Assembly: GCA_034687125.1 (NCBI GenBank)
Contig: JAQGBZ010000150.1
Location: forward strand, 1-64,000
Length of the DNA: 64,000 bases
Direction of reading: 5' to 3'
Source: Neelides folsomi
Lineage: Eukaryota; Arthropoda; Collembola; Neelipleona; Neelidae
The stretch's first letter is position 1. The number at the start of each line of letters is the position of its first letter. Below, one piece after another: positions 43,273 through 56,600 of the stretch. A model generated the notes under the pieces. It saw nothing but the letters and a program-made list of their open reading frames with translations, was not told the DNA's origin and did no database searches. A program made the translations under genes and the position numbers.

Positions 43273-46200
43273 ATGGAGGCGGGTAGCTCTGGGTCGGCCC
43301 CAGTCTCCACTACAACAACGAAGTCTATGCAATTTTTCGTATGGAACAATACCATTGAGTTTTCCGGATCAAAAGACAAGATGAATGGGAATACGAAGTT
43401 GGCCCTTTCCGTTCTCGCCGTCGCCTTCCTATTCATCATCATCGCCTTTTCAACTCCGGCCTGGCTCGAGACAGATGGAGACCTTCCAAATGCCAAGTTC
43501 ATTCGAATCGGTATGAATTATTTTATAAATGCCTATTCAGAAATTTTTTACATTTCTCTATTATTCTATTTTATTCTGTCAAATAAATAGATCTATTTGA
43601 TGCATGGCACGACGAAATGATAAATAAATTATTTTTATTGAATAAATTCCTATCTGTTTTTAAAATATTTTGAATTTCAAGATTAAACAAACTGTTTTTA
43701 CAGGTCTTTGGGAAGGTTGCTTCAATAAACTTCAAGATGATCGACATAACTATGACATAACAATCTCAGACTGCTGGTGGCTTCTTTCAGAAGAGCTCTA
43801 CCATCTCAATGATCTCATTTTTAAGCGTGAGTTTACTAAATGAATTACAATTAGATCGTTATATCTTATATCTTAAGGCTTTTTGCTACATCAACTCGGC
43901 ATTCTCTTTTTAGTTTTACCACGAATGCTACCTTGTCAGTGCTAAGATTCATTTAGGCATTATTCAGAGTGCTTAATTAAACACCGTCAAGAGAGATAAA
44001 TATTCTAGCTAAATAATTAAATGTCGACATTAGTCACAATTATTCATTCTTTTTTACGAAATAATATATGATTCACATAAATATTATTCAAATTGTACAT
44101 TTTTGTCATGCTCAAATGGCTTCCACATATTTCAACTTTTTGGGCTAAATCCGACTTGGGTTAATTCCGTCTGTCAAAAATTTAATAACAATTAAAAAAA
44201 TTAACAATTTTAAATTATTAGATATTAAATTAGAACCCATTTTCGTTTGGCAAAATTTAAAATTGATTTTATCATTTTATTCTTATGAGTTTGACAAGGA
44301 TAATTCGCTGATGTGACAATTTATAGGGCTTTCATTTTGACAATGAGTAAAAGGTCAAAAGCCTTATTAGAGCTCATAAGGTTAAAACTAAAACCTTCAA
44401 TTTACTCCTACAGTACTCTTCTATTATCTCTTAATTCATTTTCTAATTTGAAAATTAACGCTTTCTCACAATTTAATCAGTGTCAACGATTGTTCAGCCA
44501 CTCAAACCTTCATTAAAGACGATCAACCATGAATTAAATTACGATTTTCATTCAAAAGTGGAAAGGTCTTCATAATTATGTTTGAACATGGAATAAGGTT
44601 AGAAGGAGATTCCTTCATTTTTGCCTGTTTGAAGTGGTCATTTAAATATTATTCGTGTCCTGAATACGAAGAATATTGAAATATCGATCAAACAAACATC
44701 AAAAGGGAAAAACATTTCATGCGTAGCAGAAAAAGTAAATTCATTTTTAATGACGAATCGAATGCATGAAGAGAATTGTTCGTTTAACAATTTTTAGCAC
44801 ATACCCTCCTCCGTTTCATTTTCGATCGGGGGTTCTACACACATTCATTCCAAATAAAATATCGTTTGAAATAAACGATATTTTATAATATCCGGTGAAA
44901 TACCGGATATTGACGAATAATATCCATATAGGATAAACACATTAAAAACATCATATTTACATAGCGTTCTTTTAGTATGAGAACCATTGTCATATAAAAT
45001 TCATAAAAGAGTCAGAGTGGTACGTCCATCCCCGTCTTGCAACAACTATTTCTAATGAAATGGAAATTAAGTAATTAATGCTTTCATATATAAATGATGT
45101 TATATCATAAAGTTCTTGGTTTAAAGGGTTGAAACAAGGGATGGCTGAGGGTTGGTGGTTGAGTAGGAGTTTTAATGTTAAAGATGTGTTTGTCAGTTGG
45201 TATTTGACGGCAACGCCGAAGAGCCTTTACTCAACCAAGGGATCAGGTAGGGTTGAGGTGGATGGTGGAATGCGTACACCTCATCTCTATGTACAATTTC
45301 TACCTAGAAATGCGTGGCTTGAACGTGTACCCATTGGGGGTTGTTGCAGGTGGAGGGAAGAGTCCACACTTTCCACACCCTGTTGGGATAAGAATTTTTA
45401 ACAGGCAAAAGTGAAGGGATATGTCCACACACACTCTCCCAGTTCCCTCATTTATTCTTTATTTTGGAATAAATAATCGACCGCCTCACTCCACGTAATT
45501 GAGTTAAAGAGTGACAAGTGTTTGTGTCTCAAAACTCGCGACCCAACTTCCTTTCTCCATCAGTGTGACTTTTCCTTCTGGTCGAGCCTGTGCGAATTTA
45601 CTTGTGGTATTTGGAATCAGGAATTGAAACGGCCAGAGGCCTTGCTCCAAAATTCAGTCCTTTAGTCGGGCCGAGTATCCTGTCAGCAGTCGACCCTCAT
45701 CCAGGAATCGGATGATGGACAACGACTACTACGACTCTGGATACCTCCGAGGGAGGTCAATGTCAGGCAAAGTGGCCATAGGAGTTTTCGTTCTCGCTGT
45801 TTTACTGGTCGCTGTCGCTTTTTGTACACCTTATTGGTTGGAGAGCGACAAGAGGATTGTTGGATCGAAATTCGAGAAATTGGGGCTTTGGACACATTGC
45901 TTCAGATCGTTACCTGATCCTTATGATCCGTATCTATCGAGGTTCTTTACGGGTTGCAGATGGATATTTGACCCATTCACAACGGGATACTCCGAGATTC
46001 GGGGGTTTTTGGTTCCTCGTAAGAAATTACTCATATATTTCTTATATTTACCATTATTTAATCCATTTACAAGCTCTTATTTCTTATCGTGGTTTGGGAG
46101 AGAGAATTTGTATTTTATTGCCAATTTATATTAATTTGAGAGATAAATTATGTAATGGCAGTAAAAAAGGTTTAAGTTTCAGATTTTTCACATATACAAC

Positions 46201-46924
46201 GTAGCTAACTTAGCATTTTCAATAAAGGATGATTGATCATTTAACTTTGTCCGAAATGCGGGCACTATGCAAAAATATAATTTTAATATTCTTAATGATA
46301 ATTTTTATTAATTATCTGTATTTTCTTATTTTCAATGGAATATTGAATTTAATATTTTTATTTCAGCGTTCTTCGTAGCAGTGCAGTTTTTCTTCACAAT
46401 ATGCTTCATCAACTTGCTTGTGGCGTGTGTATTGGTACCAATGTATCTGCTCTGTTTTGGACAAGATCACCAATACTACGTTCTCCTCATAAAGGTCATC
46501 GGCGTGATTCTGATTTTTTCAGGTATGAATTTACTGCGTTTTTGTCAATTTATATAGCAAGTTTTATGGATTTTATGGTTCGTTCCATTATGAACTAACA
46601 AGCAAATGAATACCTCTATACCTTTTATCAATACTTCAACCCTTTGGAAAATGTATGAAAACTAATGAGACTTATTGATTTATTTTCCTTTTAGCTCTTC
46701 TTGGTTCGATCGCCGTCATCGTATTTGGAGCGATGGGAGACAGCCGAGCTTGGATGCCCGATTGGCAAAATAATTATCTCTCATGGTCCTTTGCCTTTGG
46801 AGTCATCGGAGTTTTCTTTGAATACGTCGCAGGGATTTTGTTCCTTGTGGAGGCCCGAGTGCAGGCGAGGAAGAAGAAGTTGAGAGAAACTCAATCTGCT
46901 TACACGATGGAAACGAAGGCATGA
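43273..46924 (+). CDS. Claudin-like four-transmembrane protein, isoform A
   Basis: Exons 43273-43510, 43704-43826, 46367-46522, 46695-46924 (747 nt, 248 aa). A Ser/Thr-rich N-terminus leads into TM1 (LALSVLAVAFLFIIIAFSTP), then AWLE and an extracellular loop with the claudin-type signature GLWEGC plus a later CWW. Three more TM segments come from the shared last two exons: FFVAVQFFFTICFINLLVAC, LLIKVIGVILIFSALLGSIA, and WSFAFGVIGVFFEYVAGILF, then a basic tail (ARKKKLRE). The plan fits the PMP22/claudin superfamily as found in insects. These proteins seal epithelial septate junctions or act as membrane adaptors; the exact member is not recognised. Exons 1-2 are specific to this isoform. AATAAA is at 47386. 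Confidence 0.82.
43827..45711 (+). other. Intron of isoform A and promoter region of isoform B
   Basis: Contains the twin hairpins at 44855-44911 and, from about 45120, a less AT-rich stretch leading to the isoform B start, with Inr-like TCAGTG at about 45559. An open frame at 45129-45401 has no support as a gene. Confidence 0.5.
44855..44911. repeat. Two adjacent perfect hairpins with identical GAAAT loops
   Basis: Hairpin 1: arms TAAAATATCGTTT (44855-44867) and AAACGATATTTTA (44873-44885), loop GAAAT. Hairpin 2: arms AATATCCGGT (44887-44896) and ACCGGATATT (44902-44911), loop GAAAT. One base separates them. Both stems are perfect (13 bp and 10 bp). Confidence 0.8.
45712..46924 (+). CDS. 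Claudin-like four-transmembrane protein, isoform B
   Basis: Exons 45712-46018, 46367-46522, 46695-46924 (693 nt, 230 aa). The first exon begins MMDNDYYDSGYLRGRSMSG, supplies its own TM1 (VAIGVFVLAVLLVAVAFCTP), YWLES and a first loop with GLWTHCF and GCRWIF, and ends in phase 1 (PP-F junction). It therefore joins the same shared exons as isoform A, whose exon 2 also ends in phase 1. The shared part gives TM2-TM4 and the C-terminal tail. The two N-terminal halves are related but clearly different, as expected from duplication of the 5' part with separate promoters. Confidence 0.82.
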
Positions 46925-49558
46925 CAAAAAGAACCGAGAGAGACGTCTAGACATCTCCCTTATCACATTTCTTCCCCGGTCGTCACCTCTCTTTAACATT
47001 GAAATCTCAGGATAATTACAGCTAATTTAAATTAATGATTCTCACAATGAATCTTATAACCCATATTAGTATCTCTAAATGTATTCCTTTACATTTAAGA
47101 ACACTTTTCTCTCTCTCGAAACGAAACAATAGATCTTGAAATTGACATTTTAAATTTTTTTAAATTAATTATTATTGTGTGGAGGAGAGGTGATTAACTA
47201 TTGAAAATATTTTATATTAAAAGTAACAAGATGAATTTTAATAACTTTATCAAATAGGATTTTACTTAATATTCGTAAAGTTAAATTTTGCACACTTTGA
47301 ATGAGGTTTTTTATTATTTTAAAGTTGAATTCTATACAAAAGTACAAAAAAAGGGGTGAAAATAACAATTTTTATAAAGCATTAAAATAAAAGACTTTTA
47401 TGAGTCAATAGGCTATAAAGTAATGCTTTAACAATTCGGATGAATCACAACTTTAGAGATATTGACCGTTGTTGACTAACATTCCAAAAATTTATATACA
47501 CATTTGATGGTACAATGTTTGGCAGTATAACAGTTTACCAGCCTTTACCAGTTTAACATACATAACAATGTTTAAATCATCAAATATTTTCATAAGTGAA
47601 GTGTTCAGCTTTAAAATTCTTGAAAAAACAGCTACTTATAAATATTGTAAATTAACCCAACCATGAGGGTCGAGCTTTCCATCTTAATTTTATTTTTAAT
47701 TCACGGCGGATATCTGAAGGAATATGAATCAGCTAATTAAGTAAATATTGTGTCTGAAGACCTTTTCTCATTAGCGAATCAAAGGGTAAATTGGAGGTAA
47801 AGGAGTCAGCATGAATTGGAATTATTATTTAGAAGGATGAATGGAAAGAAGCCCCATTGTCCTTTTAAAGGAGCATTTGGAATTAAAGACGAAGGCCAGG
47901 ATGAATGCGCATTGTGTTTTAAGGACCTTAAATATTTCCATTTGCAACCCTCACGGAAGGCGTCCCGTCCATAAAGTGTCAAATTAATATGCCAGGCAGT
48001 TATTAGTATCGTAATTTCGAGGTCTCTCGCTTTCCTATCCTTTTCTTTGCATAACTAATTTTCCTTCCAGCCCTTGATTGTCACTGGTGTGTAAGTAGCT
48101 CTTTAACTTTTTAATTTCAACCTTTTCCTCCCTAGAATGAGTCTCATAGTTTTCTAAAGAGAAACTATCATAGCCGTTAAAACGACGCATTAAACTTTGT
48201 TTTTCACTCAACTTGTATTGGAATGCAAAGTATTAGAATTTTGCAATGTGTGCAAGTGTCCTTAATGGTTGTACAAACTTAATGTTTAAACACTTCCTTC
48301 CGTCCAAGAAATTTCATCCACAGACTATGTACCAAAGTTAATGTCCATTCCTTTTAAGAACATTCCTTTCAATCATAAAAGGAAGTATTGGTATATATTC
48401 AATATCAATATTATGAGAATCTTGTAATGAGTAAATATACTTCATTTAATATTTAAAATAGAATCGTACAATTAGATTAAACCAATATAAAATGTTGGTT
48501 AAAGCAAAAGAATTACATTTATGAATTAAAATTCAACATTCCAATATGCGCCACCCAATCACCTTATATGTAGTGTAGTTAATATATTAGATTCTTTCAA
48601 TTATTGTTATAAAAAACTTTTTAACTGTAATTTATAAATTAATGTTAATAAGAATTTAAGGTTTTATAATCCAAAATGTACACGTCCTCGATGTACGGGT
48701 TTACTTACACATGGTATACACATGTAACGTAAGCACAACTTCACAGCTCTACAGCATCACCAATATCTTGTAATTTATATTAAACTAACATTAACAATAA
48801 GTGTAATCTGCATCAGATTATTTTGTTTTACTTTTAATTAGTTTTAATATAAGAATGTTAATATAACTATTATACTTGATCTGTAAAGAAATGATTTTCT
48901 TTAGATTTTATTGCTTCTGTGTTGTGATCTTCAAAAGTAATTGTTATTGAATGTACCTTTTTGGTTAATTGTAACTTTTTTGCGATTGTTGAATCCGGTG
49001 ACAATGTATAATAACTATTTCAAGTTCATTTAATATTCTACATGAATCCGCACAATTAAGATATTTAAGTCGTAGAAAAGATTATATATAGTAATATAAT
49101 GATTTTTATACAATATACATTGTTTAACAAGTCCAACCGAGGTTAACTTTAATTTAATGTCATGATAATGTGAATTTTAGAGGTTTTCATTTTCATGTCA
49201 TGAGAGTTAACAATCAAGTTATTCATGTCATGAAAAGCGTGCAACAATGAGTGGGAATCTGGCAATGTAATAAAAATGTTGTGAAATTGTGAACTCAAAA
49301 TCTTTTTATTATTCTTAACATCATAATATCATCTACTTCACATTTGCATAACACGATCTTATATTCGTCTAATTAACTGCTAATCAAATTTTCTACACAT
49401 GTAGTATCTACAAAAATCCTATACATGACTTGGAGGGAGGAAAACAAAAGTTGATATTAAAAGTAGACATTCGAGATCAAATTAAAATTTAGATTTTGGG
49501 AATGTACAGAAGAGAAAAAATAGTTTCTAAAATATAGAAATTTTAATTGCATTATTAG
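46925..49558. other. Intergenic region between claudin-like gene and RNASEK
   Basis: Claudin-like 3' UTR to about 47400, then AT-rich spacer. A minus-strand AATAAA at 49305-49310 may serve RNASEK. A 25-codon ATG frame at 47663 looks like a signal peptide but has no continuation. Nothing else was seen. Confidence 0.55.
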
Positions 49559-50260
49559 TTAATTAAGTGTGGAACTTGTTGACTTGTTATTAACATAGAA
49601 CTGTTGGGCAGAGAAGAGGAAAGTGCCAAGGTAAAGGCAGGCCGCGATCCAGCAATTGTACGCATTTTGAGCATACGCCCGGTCAACATCCGCTTCAAAT
49701 GCTTTGTAATCCGCCTTGTAATCACCTTCAAGTGTAAGATCTTCAACCAATGCAACACTATGGGCGTAGAAGAAGATCCCCATCAGAACCTATTCAAATA
49801 AAGAGCAAAATTAATATTGATGAATTGTTGAAATGATTTTACTAAAAACTATGATAGTAAACGAAAGTTGGATTAGAAATGGAAATTAAAATTACATTAG
49901 TGTCTCAAATTTATCGAAGTGATCACCAGTTTAATTATCAATTAAGACATATTTGAATATTTGACAAAGAGAAAGGCATCCAGAGAAAGGACAACAGTCC
50001 AAATTGATGATCAATTTTAACCAATAAAAATAAACATTAACTATAATTTAACCCTACTCTATTATAATTGTATAATAATTTGTAATTGGGATTAACAGAG
50101 AACCTACTTACCACCTTTTTGTAAATAATCGAATTTTTTTAAAATATAAGGAAATGATATCATACGGCGTAAAATTACATGTTTTTCTTACCAATTGGAT
50201 AATTCCCCAAATACTGAGGAGAAGGCAGCATAACGATAATTTCGGGCCACAGATAGCCAT
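49559..50260 (-). CDS. RNASEK: Ribonuclease kappa
   Basis: Two exons on the minus strand: 50260-50192 and 49789-49559 (300 nt, 99 aa; human 98 aa). The N-terminus MAICGPKLSLCCLLLSIWGI matches the family CCGPKLxxCxxxLSxWGV, then VLMGIFFYAHSVALVEDL, and YNCWIAACLYLGTFLFSAQQF. It is a two-pass membrane protein, first described as an endoribonuclease and now known in animals as a component associated with the V-ATPase and needed for endocytosis. An upstream in-frame extension to 50302 starts at a non-family ATG; the MAICGP start fits homologues. It is divergent from MFSD14, with start codons about 400 bp apart. Confidence 0.94.
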
Positions 50261-50662
50261 TACAAAAACCTTGATCTCTCTCTCCAATAAAATAAAGATC
50301 AAAGACTGTGGTTAAATGGGTTGTTTAATTAAATCTAAATTAAAATTTGGGCAACTCCCATTTCATCCACGAATGTATTCGAGTGGGTTGTGAGCCACCT
50401 AGCAGATATATAAAGTCCTGAGCGAGGGCTCGTTTGAATCTCTCAGTCTTTTGCAAGTATTGGAAGATTATTGGAACAAGAGCTGGTGAAGGATAGGGAC
50501 CTTTCTATATAATATTGTTCAACAATCGCCCTCGTCCTCGACCGACGAGACTTGTCCACCCCTGGTCCTGAGAATTGGTATGGGTCGTAGTTTGCGGGAA
50601 TGGGTCCGCGGAATCCCCGGAGAGCTATCGGATATCTTGTGAAACGGAGAAAACGAGAGAGA
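50261..50662. promoter_or_regulatory. Divergent promoter region of RNASEK and MFSD14
   Basis: On the + strand, a TATA-like TATATAAAG at 50407-50415 is followed by an arthropod initiator-like TCAGTC at 50443-50448. The spacing (about 38) is a little long. If used, MFSD14 would have a 5' UTR of about 215 bases ending at the ATG at 50663. Confidence 0.45.
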
Positions 50663-53600
50663 ATGGTGAGTCTCTTTCCACACCTTCTTCCGCTTGATTC
50701 ATATAACCTTAATTATTAATTATCAGCTTTTGATACGTAGATTACCCTCGATTGTAGCTAGACAGTTTAATATCATATTGTTCATTTGGCATATGATGAG
50801 TCATGTTGATCAGAGTTGCAAAATCCTGATGAATTCAAATTGATCTTCATTTGTTTATTACATTGAAAGTTAATTTAAATTAGATGGTGTTTCACAATAT
50901 TGCAATATATTGAAGAAAATAGGGTAAATCTTCAATCATGATTCATGAATTACCGTATTTTCTCCGACCATAATTTTTTTAAATATTTTACAGTATTTAC
51001 AGTAAATTTTTAGCTCATTAATCATTAAAGCTTGTAAAGTCATCACGCATACGTTCTCTTTTTTATTACGAAATAGGATAGGTATTTTATTTTATATAAT
51101 AGGATTTCATTTAATTTTTTATCAGTATTTGATCATCTAAACATATTTGTAATTTTTAGTGAATCGAATATGGTAAAATAAAGATGGTGTCTTTAATGTC
51201 AGGGGCAAGGTCTGCAAAACTTTACCAATCACACGAAGGAAGTTACAAAACTTTCGAATGTGCATTTTAAATTGGTCATCATGCAGATTTGAATTATAAA
51301 AGTAGGATTGTGCAGATTTGTATCTCGATACATTTCCAAGTGCATGCCAAGTTCATTTTTATAAAAAAAATTCCATTTGGATGGAATAATCCTTGGGACT
51401 TCGTTCATTCAATAAAAAGATTATATAAATCTTCAATTTAAAAAAAGTTCCACTAGACTTTAAATTGTATCTAAATAAATACAAAGTTGTGCATGTTGTT
51501 GTATAATCAGCATATGATGTCAAACATTATTTCATACTATACCTTACATTTTATAGTCGATAAGTAGAAAATTAGACCGTTCATGTTTATATTATGAGTT
51601 GAACTTTTAATAGGCTTTAGGAATTAGAGTTTATCATTTGATTCGCTTCGATTTAAATTCATTAACGAGATATCATACATTTTTAACCCACTCTACTTCA
51701 CGTGTGGATTTACACCAAAGGAAATATTCAATTCTATTTATTTCATGAACTGACTGTCTCACGCATCTCTAACTTTCTTCACGTCATCGTAAATTATTTG
51801 GCCACTAAATATAATGTCTGGAAAGTTTTCCAGGGGCCTCCTTTAGTTATCTTTCCGATCGGTTGAAAATAGGGAGTTTGATATATTATTTATTTGATCT
51901 TAATTTTAAATAAAGTAGTCTAACGTGGAAGTAGCTCAACTCCCAAAAAACATTAATGAGAGTAAAGTAGACGAGATTCGCGTGATTCCTGGTGCATATT
52001 ATAGACCATATCCTAGGCCTATCGAAATCACGCTATCGTTTCGCCTTTATCTAAAACCTTTAATAAACCAAACTGGGTGAATATTATACCCAAAGTTTAA
52101 ACTTTTTCCAAAGAATGATATTTTGTGGAGGAAATTAAAATTAGACTGCAGTTCTTGCTATTTATTATAGCCGCATTAAAGCCAGAGTCTGACTCTAAAA
52201 TTAAAGTTTTTACATTATCCTACATTACTTACGCCAAGTATAATGTTGATATAACTCGTATAATATAACTCGTTATATTGGATTTTAATAACCACATTAA
52301 GCCTAATAAGGTTTAGAGTGTAAATTGCCAAAATTGCTACTGAAAGAGATACTGCATTACTATTACGTATGAACCGCAGAATTGGACAAAGAGACAATGT
52401 TTCATATGCCAAGTCTTATGTAGGGTATATGGCAATTTTAATTATGATTTGAGTTAATTTAACACAAGTCTATTAGAATATTTTTACTAAATCACTTCGT
52501 CCTTTCTTCCTCCAAGTTGACTTTATTTCCAATGGAGCAAGTGCAAATCATTTAAACTCATTTGTCCTTATTTTCATAATTGGGTTCGGCAATCGAAAAA
52601 CATGAACCTAATAAAAAAGCAATCAAGTCTTGTTATTCAGCTCCAGCGTGTCCAGCATAAATGCAAATGTAGTTAAGTAAATAAGTGGTTATATCATAAA
52701 AAAACTCCCACGAGTCTTCAATTTAGTTATTATTGAAATTGAAGTTGATGTAAAGGGAAATTGTAAAAGTTAATGATTGGTCTCATCGAATCGTAATCTA
52801 ATCGCAAGGGAGGTTGATCAAACAGATTAGATTGAACCCATAATAATAGCCCTCCATCCAATCGGGGGAAAGTAGGTTAAAAAGATTGGAAATGAGTTCA
52901 ATATCTCAAAGGGCTTCATCCTGGTTATATGTTCTCCGGAGGGTCTCTAGAGAAGGGAAATTATCTTTGTCGTAAACCTACGTAGGTAGAGATTCTAAGT
53001 AGATTGGATCTTTATTTCTCTATATATAATGTATATGAAAGTGTGAGAGTGGAAAATCTCTTTCTCCTCCACGCCCGCTGTCATTTCTCCTTCTCTCTCT
53101 CCTCCTTCATCTCTCTCTATGATGAATGGGAGGGATGCGGGGAGGATGAAGGAGGCGGATATATCACAAAATCTCGTCCCTTTTGCCTCTCTCAAAGAAG
53201 TGGAGTTGTGCATAGGAGGAGAGGAGGATATGAGTTGATATATTCCTAAGGTTCTTTCTCTTTCCGGGCAAATCGATAGGATTCAAGGTTAGTGTGCCAG
53301 GCGAAAGCGCAGCACAGCTCTGGGCCCATCACCTATCCGGGTATTCCATTAAGGACCCTCACAGACTCCCGTCCCTCAAAATTTCCAGTTCTCCTAGTCC
53401 TTGCCCTGATTCGGGAGAGTGGAATACTTTTTGCCTTCCGCTCCTCCGCTTCATCCAACGCTTTTACGCCTTTTGGTTCCAAGGCGTTCGCGAAATCCAA
53501 TATTTGCTGAAGAAGGATTAGGAAAAGCTCTTTCGCACCTAGCCGCTGCTTTAATCCACAATCAAATAGTAGATGTCTTGGAAGCGTTAGGAGACCTAGT

Positions 53601-56600
53601 GGGAAGAAATTGGCTTTTTGAATATTTTAAGTGAACTTGTTAAAAAAGTTAAATTGGGAGGAAAGTGCTGCGAGTGGTGGTGAGAGAAGATAGAGCTTTC
53701 ATTTGGAGTTAAGAGTTAAGACATTGGGAGTATTGAGATTCGGGAATTGAACTCATCCATAGATTTATTGCACTTACTCTACATAAATACATCTATAATT
53801 CACCATTTCTTTCCTCTCCTCGGAAAGAGTTATATAACTTATACCACGAAGGAATGAACGAACCAAACTCGTAGTTTTTTTCTCTTTGAGGAGGAGTTTC
53901 TCAGTCAGGTTCTCTCATTCTTTCATCAACTGTTCGCCGTCTTTGTTCTCGTTTCTTCTCCTTCACTTCTCAAATGTTTAATATCTTATTCTCATATTAA
54001 TAATATAAGGAGAGTTGGTCTTGAAAAGACTTAAATGTTAAATTATTTAGTGGAATGGATTGGAGAAAGTACCTGTAATTTCAACTGTTTAATTAAATAT
54101 TTAAACTCATTGAAATTTAAATAACTACTTAAAACCCCCTAAAGAGCTCATTGGTATACGGAGTAGGTGATTGTAAAAGGACATCATTCATTATTCAGTT
54201 CCGACCCTTCTTTCGAATCTCCTGTGTGTGAAGTGAATGTCAAAGACCCGTGTCTCTTTGGAACTAACAATTCAATTTTGCCTACAAACCTTTTATTGAT
54301 TATTGAATGAGTTTATTAAGATGTAGGGAAATTACGGGGGGTTTGTGGAACGAGAATCAATATTTTCTGACTGTGGGGGTTTGTGAGTTTTTCTCCATTT
54401 TTCCCCTCTCAAGAGACTGATTAATATTTAACGAACCGAAGTTCCTCCCAAATTATTCAAATAAGAAAATGTGAACTTGAACACGACTCAACATGGCTTG
54501 TGGATTGGTAAAATCAATTGAATCTATTCAAATTTATTTGCAAATAATTAAATACTAGGTTGTTGAAACTGGATAATACTTATGGGTTAGGATTTTATTG
54601 TTCTGATATAATAGTTGTTTCATTATTTTATGTAGTTCAGTAGTTTAGTAAAGATGATTTGCTATTATTTATTCATAAATGCGCGGACCTTTACAATAAT
54701 TAAGGATGAAATGGAATTGAAGCATGTCGGCAGTATTTACTAAGAGCATATTGGGATAATGATAATGATAATTGGGCGGCTAATTAACATTTTGCAGAAA
54801 AGGCTCATTGATTTTGATTCAATCACCTTTCTCGTAAAGTTGCTGCTGAAAACTTTATTAGGAGGAAACCAAGCATCGTTAAAGTTTAATCAAATACATA
54901 GAAATTGCATTAAATATTGGTGGCCTTTAATTTTTGATGCATCGAGGTGCTCGTGGAGGATATAGACTGCAAACATTTTAGCAATCATTGTAATTATTGA
55001 GTACTTGAGCACTTCAGCTTCGAAATTACACGATAATTGGATCTCGTATCAATGTGGAGTGATAGGTCATAATTTATTCATTTATGGCAATGGAAGTTAT
55101 TATATCGATCGAACGAAAGCAAACGTGTGTTTTATGAATTAAAGATCAACAAAATTCTTTTATTTTTGCAAAATAAAACTAATCATCATAATTAAATATT
55201 GTATGATTTGCAAAATAAATATTTTATAAATATTTTTTGCTTTTTATTTAAAGGGTTCCGGAATAGGGGAACCTTCTGTACATCATGCCCTCGTCGTTAT
55301 TTTCCTCGAGTTTTTTGCCTGGGGTCTCTTGACCACTCCAATGATAACGGTAAGTAAACATTTCTTGACTTTGGGAGTAGGATAGGACTATTGATTGGCC
55401 ATGGAATTTTGATTAAAAATTTTAAAATTGCATTCTAGTTCAACAACTAATGTTATAAATTCTTAATTGAATGTTCTCTTTTTTCAGGTCTTGAATGAGA
55501 CTTTTCCTAATCATACCTTTTTAATGAATGGACTGATCGTAGGGATAAAGGTAAGAAACTCAATCAATAAGTTGAAGAGTTCAAATGGAGTTTAATCACT
55601 TTTTAGTTCAATTGTTTTAATCCTAAGTTCAATTAACGAAATTGAATTATTGAAATATCATTATAATGCATTTGAATCTTTCTAGGGTCTATTGTCATTT
55701 CTAAGTGCTCCGTTGATCGGGGCTTTATCAGACGTATGGGGACGGAAGTTGTTCTTGGTTCTTACTGTATTTTTCACATGTGCACCAATTCCATTGATGC
55801 AAATCAACACCTGGTGGTACTTTGCCATGATCTCAATCTCAGGTGTCTTCGCGGTCACTTTCTCAGTCGTCTTTGCCTACGTGGCTGACGTGACGCCAGG
55901 TAATTTCCAGACTTTCATTTTGACTTTTATATTTATTTCCTATCAATTTTCTCCATCCTGCTGCGCCTGCATGGATTTTACTTCCGTGAAGTCATTTTTA
56001 GGTTACTTTTTCCCTCGATGAAATGTTGAATGGAGGTAGCCAAGAAGAAGAATATGAATGTTTGGTTTAACTTTCCTACCAAGTTGTAACTTATAATTTA
56101 AGCCGAAGGGAAAGAGTAGTAAAGGCAGGCGATGGGAGTCAATAAAGCTCTTCCTTCATTGCCAAAGTGGCTCAAAAAATGTGAATTGAAATGGCATGTA
56201 CGAAGAGACGTATGCGGAGGGAGGAGGAGATTATTGTTGACTATAAAACTTGATTTGCCTTTCAGTCCCCATGAAGGAGCGTTTATATAATGCACTGAGC
56301 ATTCCGTTCCAGTGGTTAAGAGGTTTTTGGATCCCCACTTGGCCTTTTGCCAATTCATTCTCTCATCAGTTGAGGAAAGTGGATTATTTAAATCTTCGCG
56401 TGAGGGGTGGATTGGAAGAGAAATGATCAACGTTCATTTGACTATAATTATTATACTTTTGTTTCTTCTGCAGGGGAGCAAGAAAGATCGGCTGCATATG
56501 GACTCGTGTCGGCGACATTTGCTGCCTCTCTCGTTACATCCCCCGCTTTAGGGGCTTATGTTGAGGGAGCTTATGGACCGGAGACTGTCGTGGCTCTTGC

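Noticed and set aside
45129-45401. 90-codon + frame before isoform B of the claudin-like gene
   Set aside because: No domain; begins at a non-ATG codon (TTG); the stretch is better explained as promoter or 5' region.
47663-47740. 25-codon ATG frame resembling a signal peptide
   Set aside because: Stops at once and no downstream exon in phase was found.
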